From positions 52,171,031 to 52,235,030 of the forward strand of contig NC_061810.1 in the NCBI RefSeq assembly GCF_021462225.1: a stretch of DNA of 64,000 bases, in the 5' to 3' direction. A program made the position numbers and the translations under genes. Of the stretch, positions 37,901 through 44,480 are shown piece by piece. Position 1 is the stretch's first letter. Each line of letters begins with the position of its first letter. The stretch is from Girardinichthys multiradiatus (taxonomy: Eukaryota; Chordata; Actinopteri; Cyprinodontiformes; Goodeidae). The notes under the pieces are model-generated. The model was not told the origin of the DNA. It saw only the letters and a program-made list of their open reading frames with translations, and made no database searches.

Positions 37901-40731
37901 CATTTCTGCTACCTGTATGACCCCTTCTCTTTTCCAATGGTTATAATCAGTCTGACAGAGAGAGGTATCCCAATCCTTGTGGTTTTTAGTATAACAATGA
38001 CCATTAGTGGACCCTAGCTGGACACACTTTATCTGTTCATTATTTTACTTAGTGCCCCTACATGTGGCCTGTTCTGGGGTGGCCGGACTCTGACACTCGG
38101 TGGTTTGGTCTGGCCTCCCCAGCGGCCCCGCACTGTTCCAGACCCTTTGTGGGGTTCCTTGAGATGATATTGTTGTAAATAAGCGCTATATAAATAAAAA
38201 AACTGAACTGAAACTATCTGTGTAGTTATGCTGCTATAGGCTTAGGCTGCTGGAGGACATAATGGCCACTTTCACCCTCTTCGCTACATTCTCATACTAC
38301 TCTCCAATTTTGCATTGTTTGCTGTTATTTCAGCTTTTAACTTTGTTCTCTCTTTTCTCTTCCTAGAAGCTACACCTGGCCTGACTCTGTGTCTACCTGT
38401 GACACCTTTCTGGAGAGGGACATCGTCCGAGCTTCTGCTGGCAACAACTTAATGCTCACCTTCTACAGATGATCCACATGGCCCTGTCTTTCAGTATTTA
38501 ACCCTTTCTCTCTCCTAGACATGGCTACTGACTGAGCTTCTACTGTAACTAACTCTATGTTCTCTCTTTCAGACTCTAACCTTGAAAACTGGATCAGAGT
38601 TTATCTGTTCTTTCTTTCTAGATGAAACGACTAAAGGAGCTACATCCATTAACATTTACTTTTCCTTCCCATAGAAAGTACTCCTGGATCAGTGCTTCTT
38701 TGTTCTCTTTGTGTCTCTGCTCTGTTCTCTCAAACCCCCAGTCGGTTGTGGCAGATGGCCGCTCACACTGAGCCTGGTTCTGGTTCTGCTGGAGGTTTCT
38801 TCCTGTTAAAAGGGAGTTTTTCCTCTCCACTGTCGCTACATGCATGCTCAGTATGAGGGATTGCTGCAAAGTCAACGCCAGTGACTGTCCACTGTCTCTA
38901 CATGCTCATCCAGGAGGAGTGAATGCTGCAAGTCACTGACTGGATGCAATCTGCTGGGTTTCCTTAGATAGAAAAACTTTTTATCCAATTTGAATAAATA
39001 ACTGAATCTGACTGAACTGTTCAATGGTTACGATTAATTGGAATGTATGAACCTGACTGTTGTGAAGAACCTTGAGACGACATGTGTTGTGAATTGGCGC
39101 TATATAAATAAACTGAAACTGATTTAAAAACTGGACCCGCAAAATGTAACTTGAATTTTGTGAGGAGCTCTAAAACCATTTAAAAAGGACTTACGGAGCA
39201 CCCAAAGCTGATACTTGGGGTCAGATCAGGAAATCTGTAGACAAGACCAAGATCAACCACATATTTACAAAGACTGCTGTGCTGTCTGGTTTCCAATAAC
39301 AAACAGAAATTAACTATTGCAAATTGTCTTCAGAGCTTTAAACATTTTAATACCAACACACATCCAGAAAGTAATTTCTAAGTATTAAGAACAGCTGAAG
39401 TGGACATTTAAGAACACTTCTCTGAGAGACGCCAGAGCCAACGATGAAGACGGCTAATAAAGCGACACCTCAGCAGATCCACGGACTGACTGCCTCCATG
39501 CAACGCCGCATTGATGCAGGAATTCATGCCAAAGGAGCCCCAAGGAAGCATTAATTTTGAATTTTGGGTTTTTATGAGGTTTTAACCAGAATTATCAACC
39601 TTAACAGAAATAAATTTATATACATATATATATATATAGTCAGTCAGTCAGTCAGTCATTTTCTACCACTTATTCCATAGTGGGTCATGGGGGAGCTGGT
39701 GCCTATCTCCAGCAGTCTATGGGCGAGAGACGGGGTTCACCCTGGACAGGACGCCAGTCCATCGCAGGGCAACACACAAACAACCACGCACACACTCATT
39801 CATACACCTAAGGGCAATTTAGAGAGACCAATTAACCTAACAGGCATGTCTTTGGACTGTGGGAGGAAGCCGGAGTACTTGGTGAGAACCCACGCATGCA
39901 CGGGGAGAACATGCAAACTCCATGCAGAAAGACCCCAGGCCGGGAATCGAACCCAGGACCTTCTTACTGCAAGGCAACAGTATATATATATATATATATA
40001 TATATCACTGTGTGTTTAAATTCAGTTTATTTATATAGCTCCAATTCACAACACATGTCGTCTCAAGGTTCTTCACAACAGTCAGGTTCATACATTCCAA
40101 TTAATCCTAACTATCAAACAGTTCAGTCAGATTCAGTTATTTATTCAAATTGGATAAAAAGTTTTTCTATCTAAGGAAACCCAGCAGATTGCATCCAGTC
40201 AGTGACTTGCAGCATTCACTCCTCCTGGATGAGCATGTAGAGACAGTGGACAGTCACTGGCGTTGACTTTGCAGCAATCATAAATATAAATATGGGTCAT
40301 AAATATGCATACCTAATTAAATAACTGCTTGCAGATATTCTAATTAATTGAGATAAACCTGCATATCTTTGCTCTGCTGCCCCCCCAGTGGCCGGTAGTT
40401 AGATTCAGAAGTGCACAGTTTCAGGTTCCATCCGCAAGATTTGATAGCTCCCTTTCCTAACATCGTGTTTGTGTTTCTCCAGGGCAGGCAGCAGTTCCAG
40501 GACCACCGGAGACGTGTGAACCAGGACGCCATCCAGCAGCTCCAGGAGCTGTTAAAAAAACAATCACAGCAGGCTGAAGCTCTCCAGAAACGCATCAGCC
40601 TGCTGTCCTCTAGAGGAGGACATGTGTTGCCCCACAACTGTGCCCGACTGGCTCCGATGACCCCGCTGCCCACCCCCACCAGTGATAAATCCATACAAGG
40701 AGCCTCTAACTGGCCAGAACTCCACCAGTAG
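7981..40731 (+). CDS. cfap44: Cilia- and flagella-associated protein 44, 26 exons, 5' end outside window
   Basis: CFAP44 (WDR52) is an axonemal protein that works with CFAP43 in the tether linking inner-arm dynein to the doublet; its loss causes sperm flagellar defects (family knowledge). Exons read from splice sites: 7981-8145, 8232-8387, 8470-8517, 8997-9096, 9198-9292, 10243-10452, 11277-11387, 11464-11616, 11695-11910, 12269-12411, 22135-22411, 22568-22623, 23462-23624, 24118-24248, 24377-24585, 24656-24812, 24950-25103, 27044-27285, 28622-28862, 28937-29140, 30303-30482, 30587-30703, 31914-32115, 32211-32371, 32477-32611, 40483-40731. Phases agree at every junction and sum to 4275 nt. 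WD repeats come first, then a charged linker and long coiled coils. The order of segments ([54 protein letters not shown]) matches vertebrate CFAP44. The visible 1424 residues are shorter than the about 1850 of mammals, so N-terminal exons are expected upstream of base 1. One donor (11617) is gtccaa, a weak site, but the alternative at 11634 breaks frame. Confidence 0.9.
8532..8812. repeat. (CATC)n tetranucleotide microsatellite
   Basis: About 280 bases of CATC/ATCC repeats with interspersed variants (CACC, CGTC, TATC, GATC). It begins about 15 bases after the donor of CFAP44 exon 3 (8518). Apparent proteins of SIHP or DGWM repeats on either strand are products of this simple repeat. Confidence 0.95.
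9338..10200. mobile_element. Decayed Tc1-like DNA transposon with nested insertion
   Basis: The stretch at 9338-9365 (aactaagtacacccttgctg) resembles the end of a common teleost Tc1-like element. Bases 9860-10190 carry the decayed 3' part of a transposase-like region (ggaaccatgatcccaaacac, then a run that resembles other fish copies by recall). Bases about 9450-9770 look like an unrelated insertion. No intact frame remains. It lies in the intron between CFAP44 exons 5 and 6. Confidence 0.5.
10603..11156. mobile_element. Tc1-like non-autonomous element with terminal inverted repeats
   Basis: The left end (from 10603) and the reverse complement of the right end (to 11156) align over about 55 bases as imperfect inverted repeats, both with a ttcacacct/ttcatgccc core. 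Inside, a + frame retains [18 protein letters not shown], a degraded version of the Tc1 transposase motif DWPSQSPDLNPIEN that contains the second catalytic region. The copy is dead. A related fragment sits at about 23700-24060. Confidence 0.65.
13060..13472 (+). pseudogene. L2 endonuclease remnant
   Basis: Frames here keep [20 protein letters not shown] (about 13060-13115) and, in another frame from 13221, ATVYVPPSA and [13 protein letters not shown]. These are the APE-endonuclease ETWL, YVPP and GDFNH blocks. The change of frame between them and the in-frame stop before 13200 make this a pseudogene. The usual SDH block follows about 100 bases on (LGKSDHNLV near 13570) after another break. 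Confidence 0.75.
13650..14804 (+). pseudogene. L2 reverse transcriptase, N-terminal part
   Basis: A 384-codon frame contains [19 protein letters not shown], a connector with [19 protein letters not shown], and RT blocks [15 protein letters not shown] near residue 232 and [20 protein letters not shown] near 282. The block expected to read FIDFSSAFNT is [10 protein letters not shown], after which the frame runs off at 14804. A short deletion relative to intact family members is likely near 14750. Confidence 0.8.
14765..15660 (+). pseudogene. L2 reverse transcriptase, C-terminal part
   Basis: Two overlapping frames (14765-15070 and 15022-15660) encode [36 protein letters not shown] and YSDDSAVVG (the catalytic YxDD box), then in the next frame [15 protein letters not shown] and [15 protein letters not shown]. 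The tail [13 protein letters not shown] is characteristic. The frame change lies in the overlap at about 15022-15070. Confidence 0.8.
15728..16480. other. Intron segment with a dispersed-repeat-like stretch
   Basis: Bases 16010-16380 are A/C/G-rich with recurrent accag/ggaac words (gaaccagaacaggac, aatcaagggaaactagg). They resemble the stretch at 27640-28345 in another intron, so both may be copies of one dispersed non-autonomous element. No splice-compatible CFAP44 sequence or RNA gene is visible. Confidence 0.4.
16707..16985. mobile_element. Tc1-like transposon end fragment
   Basis: The segment (gtacagtcatttcaataagttagaat onward) resembles the end of a common fish Tc1-like family by recall: a tract with ttcatttatttcagtaa, then caagcctttatttct and gatgatttttcacttacag. 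Only about 280 bases are present, and no transposase frame remains. Confidence 0.45.
17257..17349 (-). other. Candidate terminal coding exon on the minus strand (unidentified)
   Basis: On the minus strand an acceptor-like ctgcag at 17355-17350 is followed by 30 sense codons and TGA (17257-17259). The peptide begins [20 protein letters not shown]. It looks like ordinary protein sequence rather than transposon. An AATAAA-like hexamer on the same strand lies about 135 bases further on (near 17120). I do not recognise the protein and found no convincing upstream exon before the RTE-like element. It may be a nested antisense gene, a captured exon or chance. Confidence 0.3.
17540..18620. other. Unidentified repeat-like intronic segment
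   Basis: This stretch of the long CFAP44 intron carries a 152-codon minus-strand frame (18237-17779) with no recognised domain. Words such as aaataaggagcgctgaatagc and the later gcgctcctccagtgcg suggest a non-autonomous DNA transposon (possibly Harbinger-like), but I could not define its ends. A TATATAAA-like box at about 18412 has no gene assigned. Confidence 0.3.
18754..20310 (-). pseudogene. RTE-like LINE ORF: reverse transcriptase
   Basis: Two frames. The first (20310-19972) has [16 protein letters not shown] and [20 protein letters not shown], the RT entry blocks. The second (19884-18754) has [30 protein letters not shown], the catalytic [11 protein letters not shown] near residue 115, [12 protein letters not shown] near 180, and a C-terminal [19 protein letters not shown] typical of this family. 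They are separated by a break at about 19970-19885. Confidence 0.85.
20255..21904 (-). pseudogene. RTE-like LINE ORF: endonuclease and linker
   Basis: A 549-codon frame. After a basic N-terminal stretch the APE-type endonuclease is clear: [15 protein letters not shown] near residue 100, GLASTH where GLTSTH-like sequences are usual, [10 protein letters not shown] near 195, [13 protein letters not shown] near 235, and [11 protein letters not shown] near 345. A linker follows with the [17 protein letters not shown] block near 430. The last part (from about residue 500) looks out of frame, so a frameshift near 20450 separates it from the RT. Confidence 0.8.
22624..23461 (+). other. AT-rich CFAP44 intron, no gene
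   Basis: The intron between exons 12 and 13 is AT-rich, with short tagtag/taatag runs near 23040. I see no transposon signature or RNA gene in it. Confidence 0.6.
23690..24065. mobile_element. Tc1-like fragment related to 10603-11156
   Basis: The stretch tagaatggcctagttaaagtc and the following segment (cagtcggattgagtttgagctgttttg) parallel aggatggcctagtcaaagtc and its downstream counterpart in the element at 10603-11156. Both are decayed Tc1 transposase 3' coding regions. It lies within the intron between exons 13 and 14. Confidence 0.55.
25560..26189. other. Unidentified dispersed-repeat-like intronic segment
   Basis: A GC-moderate block in an otherwise AT-rich CFAP44 intron, running into the Tc1-like element at 26190. 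The composition shift and phrases such as cagcatcacagatcctcttc suggest a transposable-element fragment, but no transposase motif is readable. Confidence 0.35.
26190..26662 (-). mobile_element. Tc1-like deletion derivative with terminal inverted repeats
   Basis: The left end (tacagttgagccctaaac) and the reverse complement of the right end (tacagccaagctcataat) align over about 29 bases. TA dinucleotides at both outer edges fit Tc1/mariner insertion. On the minus strand a 79-codon frame keeps [20 protein letters not shown], a degraded form of the DHPAQSPDLNPIENLW transposase block. At 473 bp it is an internally deleted, dead copy. Confidence 0.75.
27640..28345. other. Dispersed-repeat-like segment
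   Basis: The sequence from ggatttcacccacatgcag to acagatcctgacagg interrupts the CFAP44 intron before exon 19. It shares style and several words with 16010-16380 (gggaaac, ggaacc, aatcaaggga). I take it as a non-autonomous dispersed repeat of unknown class. Confidence 0.35.
29141..30302 (+). other. CFAP44 intron, no gene; possible unknown insertion
   Basis: The intron between exons 20 and 21. A block at about 29215-29660 (from a run of G at 29251 to the cctggcaggggtcagcg area) looks like an insertion with no identifiable ends or coding content. The remainder is AT-rich. Confidence 0.4.
30850..30965. mobile_element. Tc1-like fragment
   Basis: A short piece carrying cccacagcatgatgctgccaccacc, the nucleotide signature of the conserved Tc1 transposase region seen across fish. 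It is followed by ccgtcctttattgggg instead of the usual continuation. Only about 115 bases remain. Confidence 0.6.
31490..31740. repeat. Degenerate minisatellite of TTCC/GGAA words
   Basis: About 250 bases with many repeats of ggtactttcc, gttccagga and cctggaa in both orientations. No fixed period is clear by eye. It lies in the intron before CFAP44 exon 23. Confidence 0.5.
32757..33120 (+). mobile_element. tRNA-derived SINE
   Basis: The head has an A-box-like tggggcagttgg and a B box ggttcaattcc at 32816-32826, the internal RNA polymerase III promoter of tRNA-derived SINEs. The body (ctttctgcatggagtttgca, then aggttaattggtcactct) belongs to a very common fish SINE family. A reverse-orientation relative lies at 39655-39980 in the same CFAP44 intron. 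Confidence 0.75.
33170..33424. repeat. Polypyrimidine (CTTC/TTCC) tract
   Basis: The + strand is almost wholly C and T, with cttccttc words, and continues after the SINE at 33676-33780. This suggests one tract was split by the insertion. Confidence 0.7.
33425..33675 (+). mobile_element. tRNA-derived SINE, second family
   Basis: A perfect A-box match, tggctcagtagg, at 33434-33445 and a B box ggtttgattcc at 33478-33488 mark a tRNA-like head. The tail ends in aaagcactttgagcggtctg and aaaagcgctatataagt, a LINE-derived 3' end common to fish SINEs. It is inserted within a polypyrimidine tract. Confidence 0.8.
34672..35130 (+). pseudogene. BEL/Pao RNase H-like fragment
   Basis: A 152-codon frame has [18 protein letters not shown] and [20 protein letters not shown]. 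The second is the SRVAPLKxxSIPRLEL block found between RT and integrase in Pao elements. [15 protein letters not shown] follows. The frame ends at 35130 in [13 protein letters not shown], a corrupted version of the usual HVxSxxNPADxxT block, and the rest continues in other frames. Confidence 0.8.
35472..36774 (+). pseudogene. BEL/Pao integrase fragment
   Basis: Frame one (35472-36158) has the zinc-binding-like [20 protein letters not shown] with CTDCQRW, then the integrase core ending [16 protein letters not shown]. Here the SDQG aspartate of the catalytic triad is visible. Frame two (36127-36774) carries [18 protein letters not shown] with the glutamate of the triad and the [11 protein letters not shown] and WPVGHI C-terminal blocks. 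The overlap of frames at 36127-36158 marks a frameshift. Confidence 0.85.
36834..37400 (+). other. Possible LTR and 3' flank of the BEL/Pao element
   Basis: Follows the integrase stop at 36774 by about 60 bases and a polypurine-like tract. There is no second LTR in the window to compare with, so the limits are guesses. A short frame near 37278 reads [18 protein letters not shown], unlike the rest and unidentified. Confidence 0.3.
37440..39122 (+). mobile_element. L2-type LINE 3' fragment(s)
   Basis: Bases 37474-37790 decode to [26 protein letters not shown] and [19 protein letters not shown], the C-terminal end of an L2/CR1-type ORF2. A 3' UTR-like region follows. Two separate tails, aagcgctatataaataaa near 38180 and ggcgctatataaataaactg near 39100, imply two nested or adjacent copies. 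Confidence 0.7.
39420..39560. mobile_element. Tc1-like or similar DNA transposon fragment
   Basis: A short block containing ctccatgcaacgccgcattg and catgccaaaggagccccaag, nucleotide phrases that recur near the end of fish DNA transposons by recall. It reads [17 protein letters not shown] before a stop. It is not part of CFAP44, since the exon 25-26 join is in frame without it. Confidence 0.45.
39607..39658. repeat. (TA)n followed by (CAGT)n
   Basis: A run of TA dinucleotides followed by five cagt units, directly before the minus-strand SINE. A second (TA)n at 39982-40004 follows the SINE. Confidence 0.8.
39655..39980 (-). mobile_element. tRNA-derived SINE, reverse orientation
   Basis: The minus strand carries a perfect B box (ggttcgattcc, 39953-39943) and the same body words as 32757-33120, for example gaggaagccggagtacttgg against tactccagcttcctcc. 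It is flanked by (TA)n on both sides, so it inserted in or created a TA-rich target. Confidence 0.75.
40018..40280 (-). mobile_element. L2-type LINE 3' tail, inverted relative to 38870-39118
   Basis: The reverse complement matches 38870-39118 closely (tgtccactgtctctacatgctc, ccttgagacgacatgtgttgtg). It is a separate 3'-end copy inserted in the opposite direction about 900 bases away, in the same CFAP44 intron. Confidence 0.8.
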
Positions 40732-40777
40732 GTGGCGCAAGAGCAACGCAGCTAATGTTATAACGTTTTCTGCCATA

Positions 40778-40783
40778 AATAAA
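40778..40783 (+). terminator. cfap44: CFAP44 polyadenylation signal AATAAA
   Basis: A canonical AATAAA hexamer lies 47 bases after the CFAP44 stop codon. No other feature intervenes, so the 3' UTR would be short (about 60-75 nt). The cleavage site cannot be placed from sequence alone. Confidence 0.7.
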
Positions 40784-42250
40784 ATCGTACATGAACAAAA
40801 TGAAAAATGTAATTTTTCCTGGAAGGTTTTACTCCAAAAACTACTGTAATTATTTAGGAAAAACCCTCTAATTTATAAGGATTAAAGTGTTCTAGCAGAT
40901 TGACCCGGCTGGTAACTGATGAGGATACGATGGGCTGCAGAGAATCAGAAACAGAATCAGAAAAGCTTTATTGCCAAGTACGTATTTGGACATACAAGGA
41001 ATTTGTTTTTGGCGTAGTCGGTGCAATCCAATACAAATGAAACAGTATAAACATATCTACAATATAATATAAATATATGTGCACAGTTTTAAGTGAGTGA
41101 GAGTAAATATAGAGCAGTATAAGATGCAAGAGCAATACAACAGTGCAGGTGATCATTGTGCAAGTAAAGCAGGTGTCCAACCTGAGCGTTAATGTAACGC
41201 ATAGAGTTACATGTTGGCAGGTTTGTTGCAAAAAGGAAAGTAAAACACCAGCTTCACTCATGGAGCTCCTGTCTATCTGAGCCTGTAAATATGTACTGAA
41301 GCTTTGGATAAATCAGCAACCTGAGTGTCCCAAACAGAAAGCTCAGAAGAAGCCTCATTGGTACTTTACATACCCTTACCAGAACTTAATGGAGTTTGGT
41401 TGGGTCACATTGGAGGGTTTTGGGTCACGCAGAGAAGAAATGTTATTGCGGACCTTGCTGCTTCTTGTTGTCAGGAAGTATGAGATAAATACTCAAATCT
41501 TACTTGTGATTTAATTTACTTATAAACTGTTTTCTGGAAATATTGTACAGCACTAAAATCCCATTTATTGTGGTCCAGTTGAATCTTCTAAAATATGATA
41601 GATTAGTACATCTGATCGAACCATAGTAGCTGTCACTGACTTTCTGTTGTTAGATATTATTTATCAGAGTCATATAACATTATTTCCCTACTGCAGACTC
41701 TGAGTAAAATTTAGAAAATTACTTTAAACGGTCGGTTCTCATAGCAGGTAGAAAACTTGAATTGATGAATCTTTGGTAAAAAGCATCCCGTGGTGAAAAG
41801 TCAGGAATGAAATGACCATCAGCTGCCAACAGGTTTAAGAAATAGAGATGAATGGTGGGTGAAGAATGGGATCTTGATTTAAATTTACAGATTAATTTTC
41901 TTCTCTGTAGCTTTATGTTTCCAATTATTCGGACACCCAGCTGTGCAGAGACACATTCTGCATGATTTTCTCCATGTAAACGTTCTCGGACCTCATCATC
42001 TTACAAATATGAAAGTAAATAACTCACTTCCTCATACAAACCAGCCCTCTTCCAGCGGAATAAAATGCAGCTCTTCTCTCAAACTGAACAGCATTCACAG
42101 CCTCTGCCACTGTCTGGGAGGTCACAGTCAGGAATTGTTTGAGCTACAGGTCTCAGACTTGTAAATAAAACACCCAAATTACTGCAAGTGACAGCAGGTC
42201 AAAACTCAGCAAGAATACAACAGACCTCAGATGTTGTGACCATTATGAAT
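40784..42250. other. Intergenic DNA distal to CFAP44
   Basis: No gene seen. Bases 40943-41265 (agaatcagaaaagctttattgcc and ggcgtagtcggtgcaatcc) look like a dispersed fish repeat of LINE-3'-end type. The remainder is AT-rich without recognisable coding or RNA features. Confidence 0.5.
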
Positions 42251-42451
42251 GAACTTAATGGGTTGAAATTAGCTGGGGAACAAGTGAGAAAATAATAATG
42301 GTCTCCATCCTAAGGATGGAAACCAGTGCATGGGCCCTACCCTGTTCGTCGATAGATTCCCCTGATTGAGACCCCAATCTGATGAGAGGCCAGGACTTAA
42401 TTATGCTGAAAATAAGAAAATAAAACTGATTAAAAGTGTTGATTATAAAAG

Positions 42452-43147
42452 CTAATTGTTTTGTGGAAGGCCTAGTTTTGCCCTCCAAGTTTTGGCAGAT
42501 TTAACTCTTTGTCCTCTATTCCAGGACGGATTCTGTTGGAGCAACATGATTTGGGCTGCTGTCCAACTATGCTTAATAAAATGATCAATTGTGGGACATT
42601 GTGGTTGTTTGGTTATTTTTTTATTTACTTCTAGTTTGATTAATAGGATCTTATGGTATAAAGAGTGTTCAGATTCTCCCACAAACCTGAAATGACACTC
42701 AGTGCAATACAATAAAAACACACAGTTATGTGTTTCTAATCCCCCTTGTGTTGTGATTAAATAAACCTTGCCTGTTTTGTGGTTTTGAAGCCACTTCTGG
42801 GGCCTGAAGGAAACCAGATCTCCTGTACTATCCTGGTTGGGAGAAAATGGAGAAGGTCCCAACCTTGCATGGACTAATAGGTCCTGGAGGTTTTTATTCC
42901 TCCTGAAAGCAGATATGACCCTCAGCGTGGTCAGCCTTCCACTGCTAGATTGGAACTGTGCAAAGTTCTGTTTCAGGACTCCGGACAGCTCCACATTAAA
43001 GGGGGAAAAAGTTGCTAAAAAAGGAAGTAAGGGCCCCTTCTCTTCTTTTTGTGGGTGGCATTCAGGCAGGCTCTTTAAACATCTCCTCAGAAAAGACCTC
43101 TGGTAGCCCCTGCTGGACAAAGCAGAGAACAACACTCTGACTGCCTC
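42452..43147 (-). pseudogene. Penelope-like element fragment: RT end plus GIY-YIG-type endonuclease
   Basis: Reading from 43147 the frame gives LFSALSSRGYQRSFLRRCLK (the end of a Penelope-type RT), FNVELSGVLKQNFAQFQSS, FRRNKNLQDLLVHARLG, and a degenerate GIY-YIG-like domain: CVFLLYCTECHFRFVGESEHS, then CPTIDHFIKH. The block order matches fish Penelope-like elements with a C-terminal endonuclease. The usual YIG-like residues are altered (FVGES). The element is truncated inside the RT exactly where telomeric hexamers start, so the apparent N-terminal NPNP repeat is translated telomere. Its 3' limit on the left may extend to about 42250. Confidence 0.7.
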
Positions 43148-43192
43148 AGGGTTAGGGTTAGGGTTAGGGTTAGGGTTAGGGTTAGGGTTAGG
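43148..43192 (+). repeat. Interstitial telomeric repeat, (TTAGGG) about 7
   Basis: Seven perfect hexamers in the same orientation as the chromosome-end telomere. They lie directly between the truncated Penelope-like element and unrelated sequence, about 2.5 kb before the first long telomeric array. Confidence 0.97.
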
Positions 43193-43850
43193 CAATTTTT
43201 CTCTCTCGGTGACTCTCCCCAACTCGTCCAGCGACTGAGTGGTTGAAACTGGAAAGTCAAAGGTAATGCACTGGCCGTCGCACGCCGTCCGCAGCTCTCA
43301 TGTCCTTGGACGCACCCAAGCAGAGGAAATAGTAGTAATAATAGTAATAATAATAATAATAAAGAGCTAAAGTCAGAGTTGTATAACATGCTAAGGCTGT
43401 ATAAGCTCTCCTTCAAACAAGCTAACTTACTAAATAAATGCTGAGGTCCTAATCCCACTGTAAGATAAGTCCTGAAAGGCTGGTTACTGAAAAACTAAAA
43501 TTGTGGAAAGATTCTATTTTACAGTGTAAAATACAGAAAAATCAGTAGTGAGGAAAAGAAGAACAGCAGTCGAAAACATGAAATTGAAGAATAGCTCAGG
43601 ATTGAAGCAAAATTAAGCTAAAAACGCCTATAGTTGAACCATAAATGGTAAACATTTAGTATTAAATATTGAATGGTTAGAGATTAAACATTAAAGGATT
43701 AGACACATCATCAGTAGTGGACCTCGGGTGTCATTGAGTGTTTCGGCCATTTATCACTATACACTCTAACCCGAGGAAGGCCCAGCCAAGATTGATCAAG
43801 TCTTGGTGTGTGTCATATAAATTAGGTTTTGCATAATCTTAACAGGTAAA
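43193..43850. other. Unidentified sequence with (TAA)n
   Basis: Contains a (TAA)n microsatellite at about 43328-43363. The rest is AT-rich and unrecognised. Bases 43722-43778 (cctcgggtgtcattg ... ctaacccgagg) could form a stem. Confidence 0.4.
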
Positions 43851-44480
43851 TTTGAAGGTCGGTTGTAGAGCGAACATCACTTGTTTTTTCAGGAACAGTC
43901 ACAGCAATCTGCAGTTTTGTACCGGTTTAAGTTTGAAGATCGGTTTTAGAGTGAACATCACTGTTATTTTCAGGAACAGTCACAGCAATCTGCAGTTTTG
44001 TACCGGTTTAAGTTTGAAGATCGGTTTTAGAGTGAACATCACTGTTATTTTCAGGAACAGTCACAGCAATCTGCAGTTTTGTACCGGTTTAAGTTTGAAG
44101 ATCGGTTTTATAGTGAACATCACTGTTATTTTCAGGAACAGTCATAGCAATCTGCAGTTTTGTACCGGGTTAAGTTTGAAAATCGGTTTTAGAGTGAACA
44201 TTACTGTTTTGTACAAGAGGATTGGCAAACACCATTATAACACAGATCTTTGTCTTAGTTTCTCTAAAGTTTGGTGAAAATAGCACAAAATGAGGAATAG
44301 TCACAACAATCTGCAGTTTTACACAGGGTTAATAGTTAAAGTTGCAAATCGGTTTGTAGAGTGAACATCACTGAGGTTTACAGGAACAACCATAGCAATC
44401 TGCAGTTTTGCACAAGTGTAATAGTTAAAGTTGAAAATCGGTTTTAGAGTGAATACCACTGATTTTCACAAGAGGATTGG
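43850..44480 (+). repeat. 81-bp tandem repeat (minisatellite), about 7 copies
   Basis: Repeat starts at 43851, 43932, 44013 and 44094 give an exact 81-bp period for the first copies. Further copies to 44480 are degenerate and partly deleted. Each unit carries caggaacagtcacagcaatc and cagttttgtaccgg. Because 81 is divisible by three, a frame stays open from 43852 to 44277 with a 27-residue repeat (core FRNSHSNLQFCTGLSLKIGF). It is probably non-coding. Confidence 0.85.

Larger units (their letters stand above)
22568..40731 (+). other. cfap44: CFAP44 coiled-coil half (exons 12-26 of those visible)
   Basis: These exons encode visible residues 559 to 1424. They are rich in E, K, R, Q and L in heptad-like spacing (for example [19 protein letters not shown] and [13 protein letters not shown]), so long alpha-helical coiled coils are likely. 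A conserved non-helical island, [18 protein letters not shown], lies in exon 15 and matches a segment I recall from vertebrate CFAP44. The junction from exon 22 (ends 30703, VVPLRLDQ) to exon 23 (starts 31914, [13 protein letters not shown]) is also diagnostic. The last exon ends in a helical tail and a short proline/serine-rich end before TAG at 40729-40731. Confidence 0.85.

Noticed and set aside
41943..42164. A 73-codon + frame distal to CFAP44
   Set aside because: Low-complexity-like sequence with no homology I recognise and no transcription signals.
43107..43222. An apparent protein fusing a proline/asparagine repeat to a Penelope-like domain
   Set aside because: The repeat part is translated telomeric DNA at a truncation junction, not a designed N-terminus.
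43850..44480. Regular repeats suggesting a CRISPR-like array
   Set aside because: The repeats are contiguous 81-bp units with no unique spacers, in a vertebrate genome.
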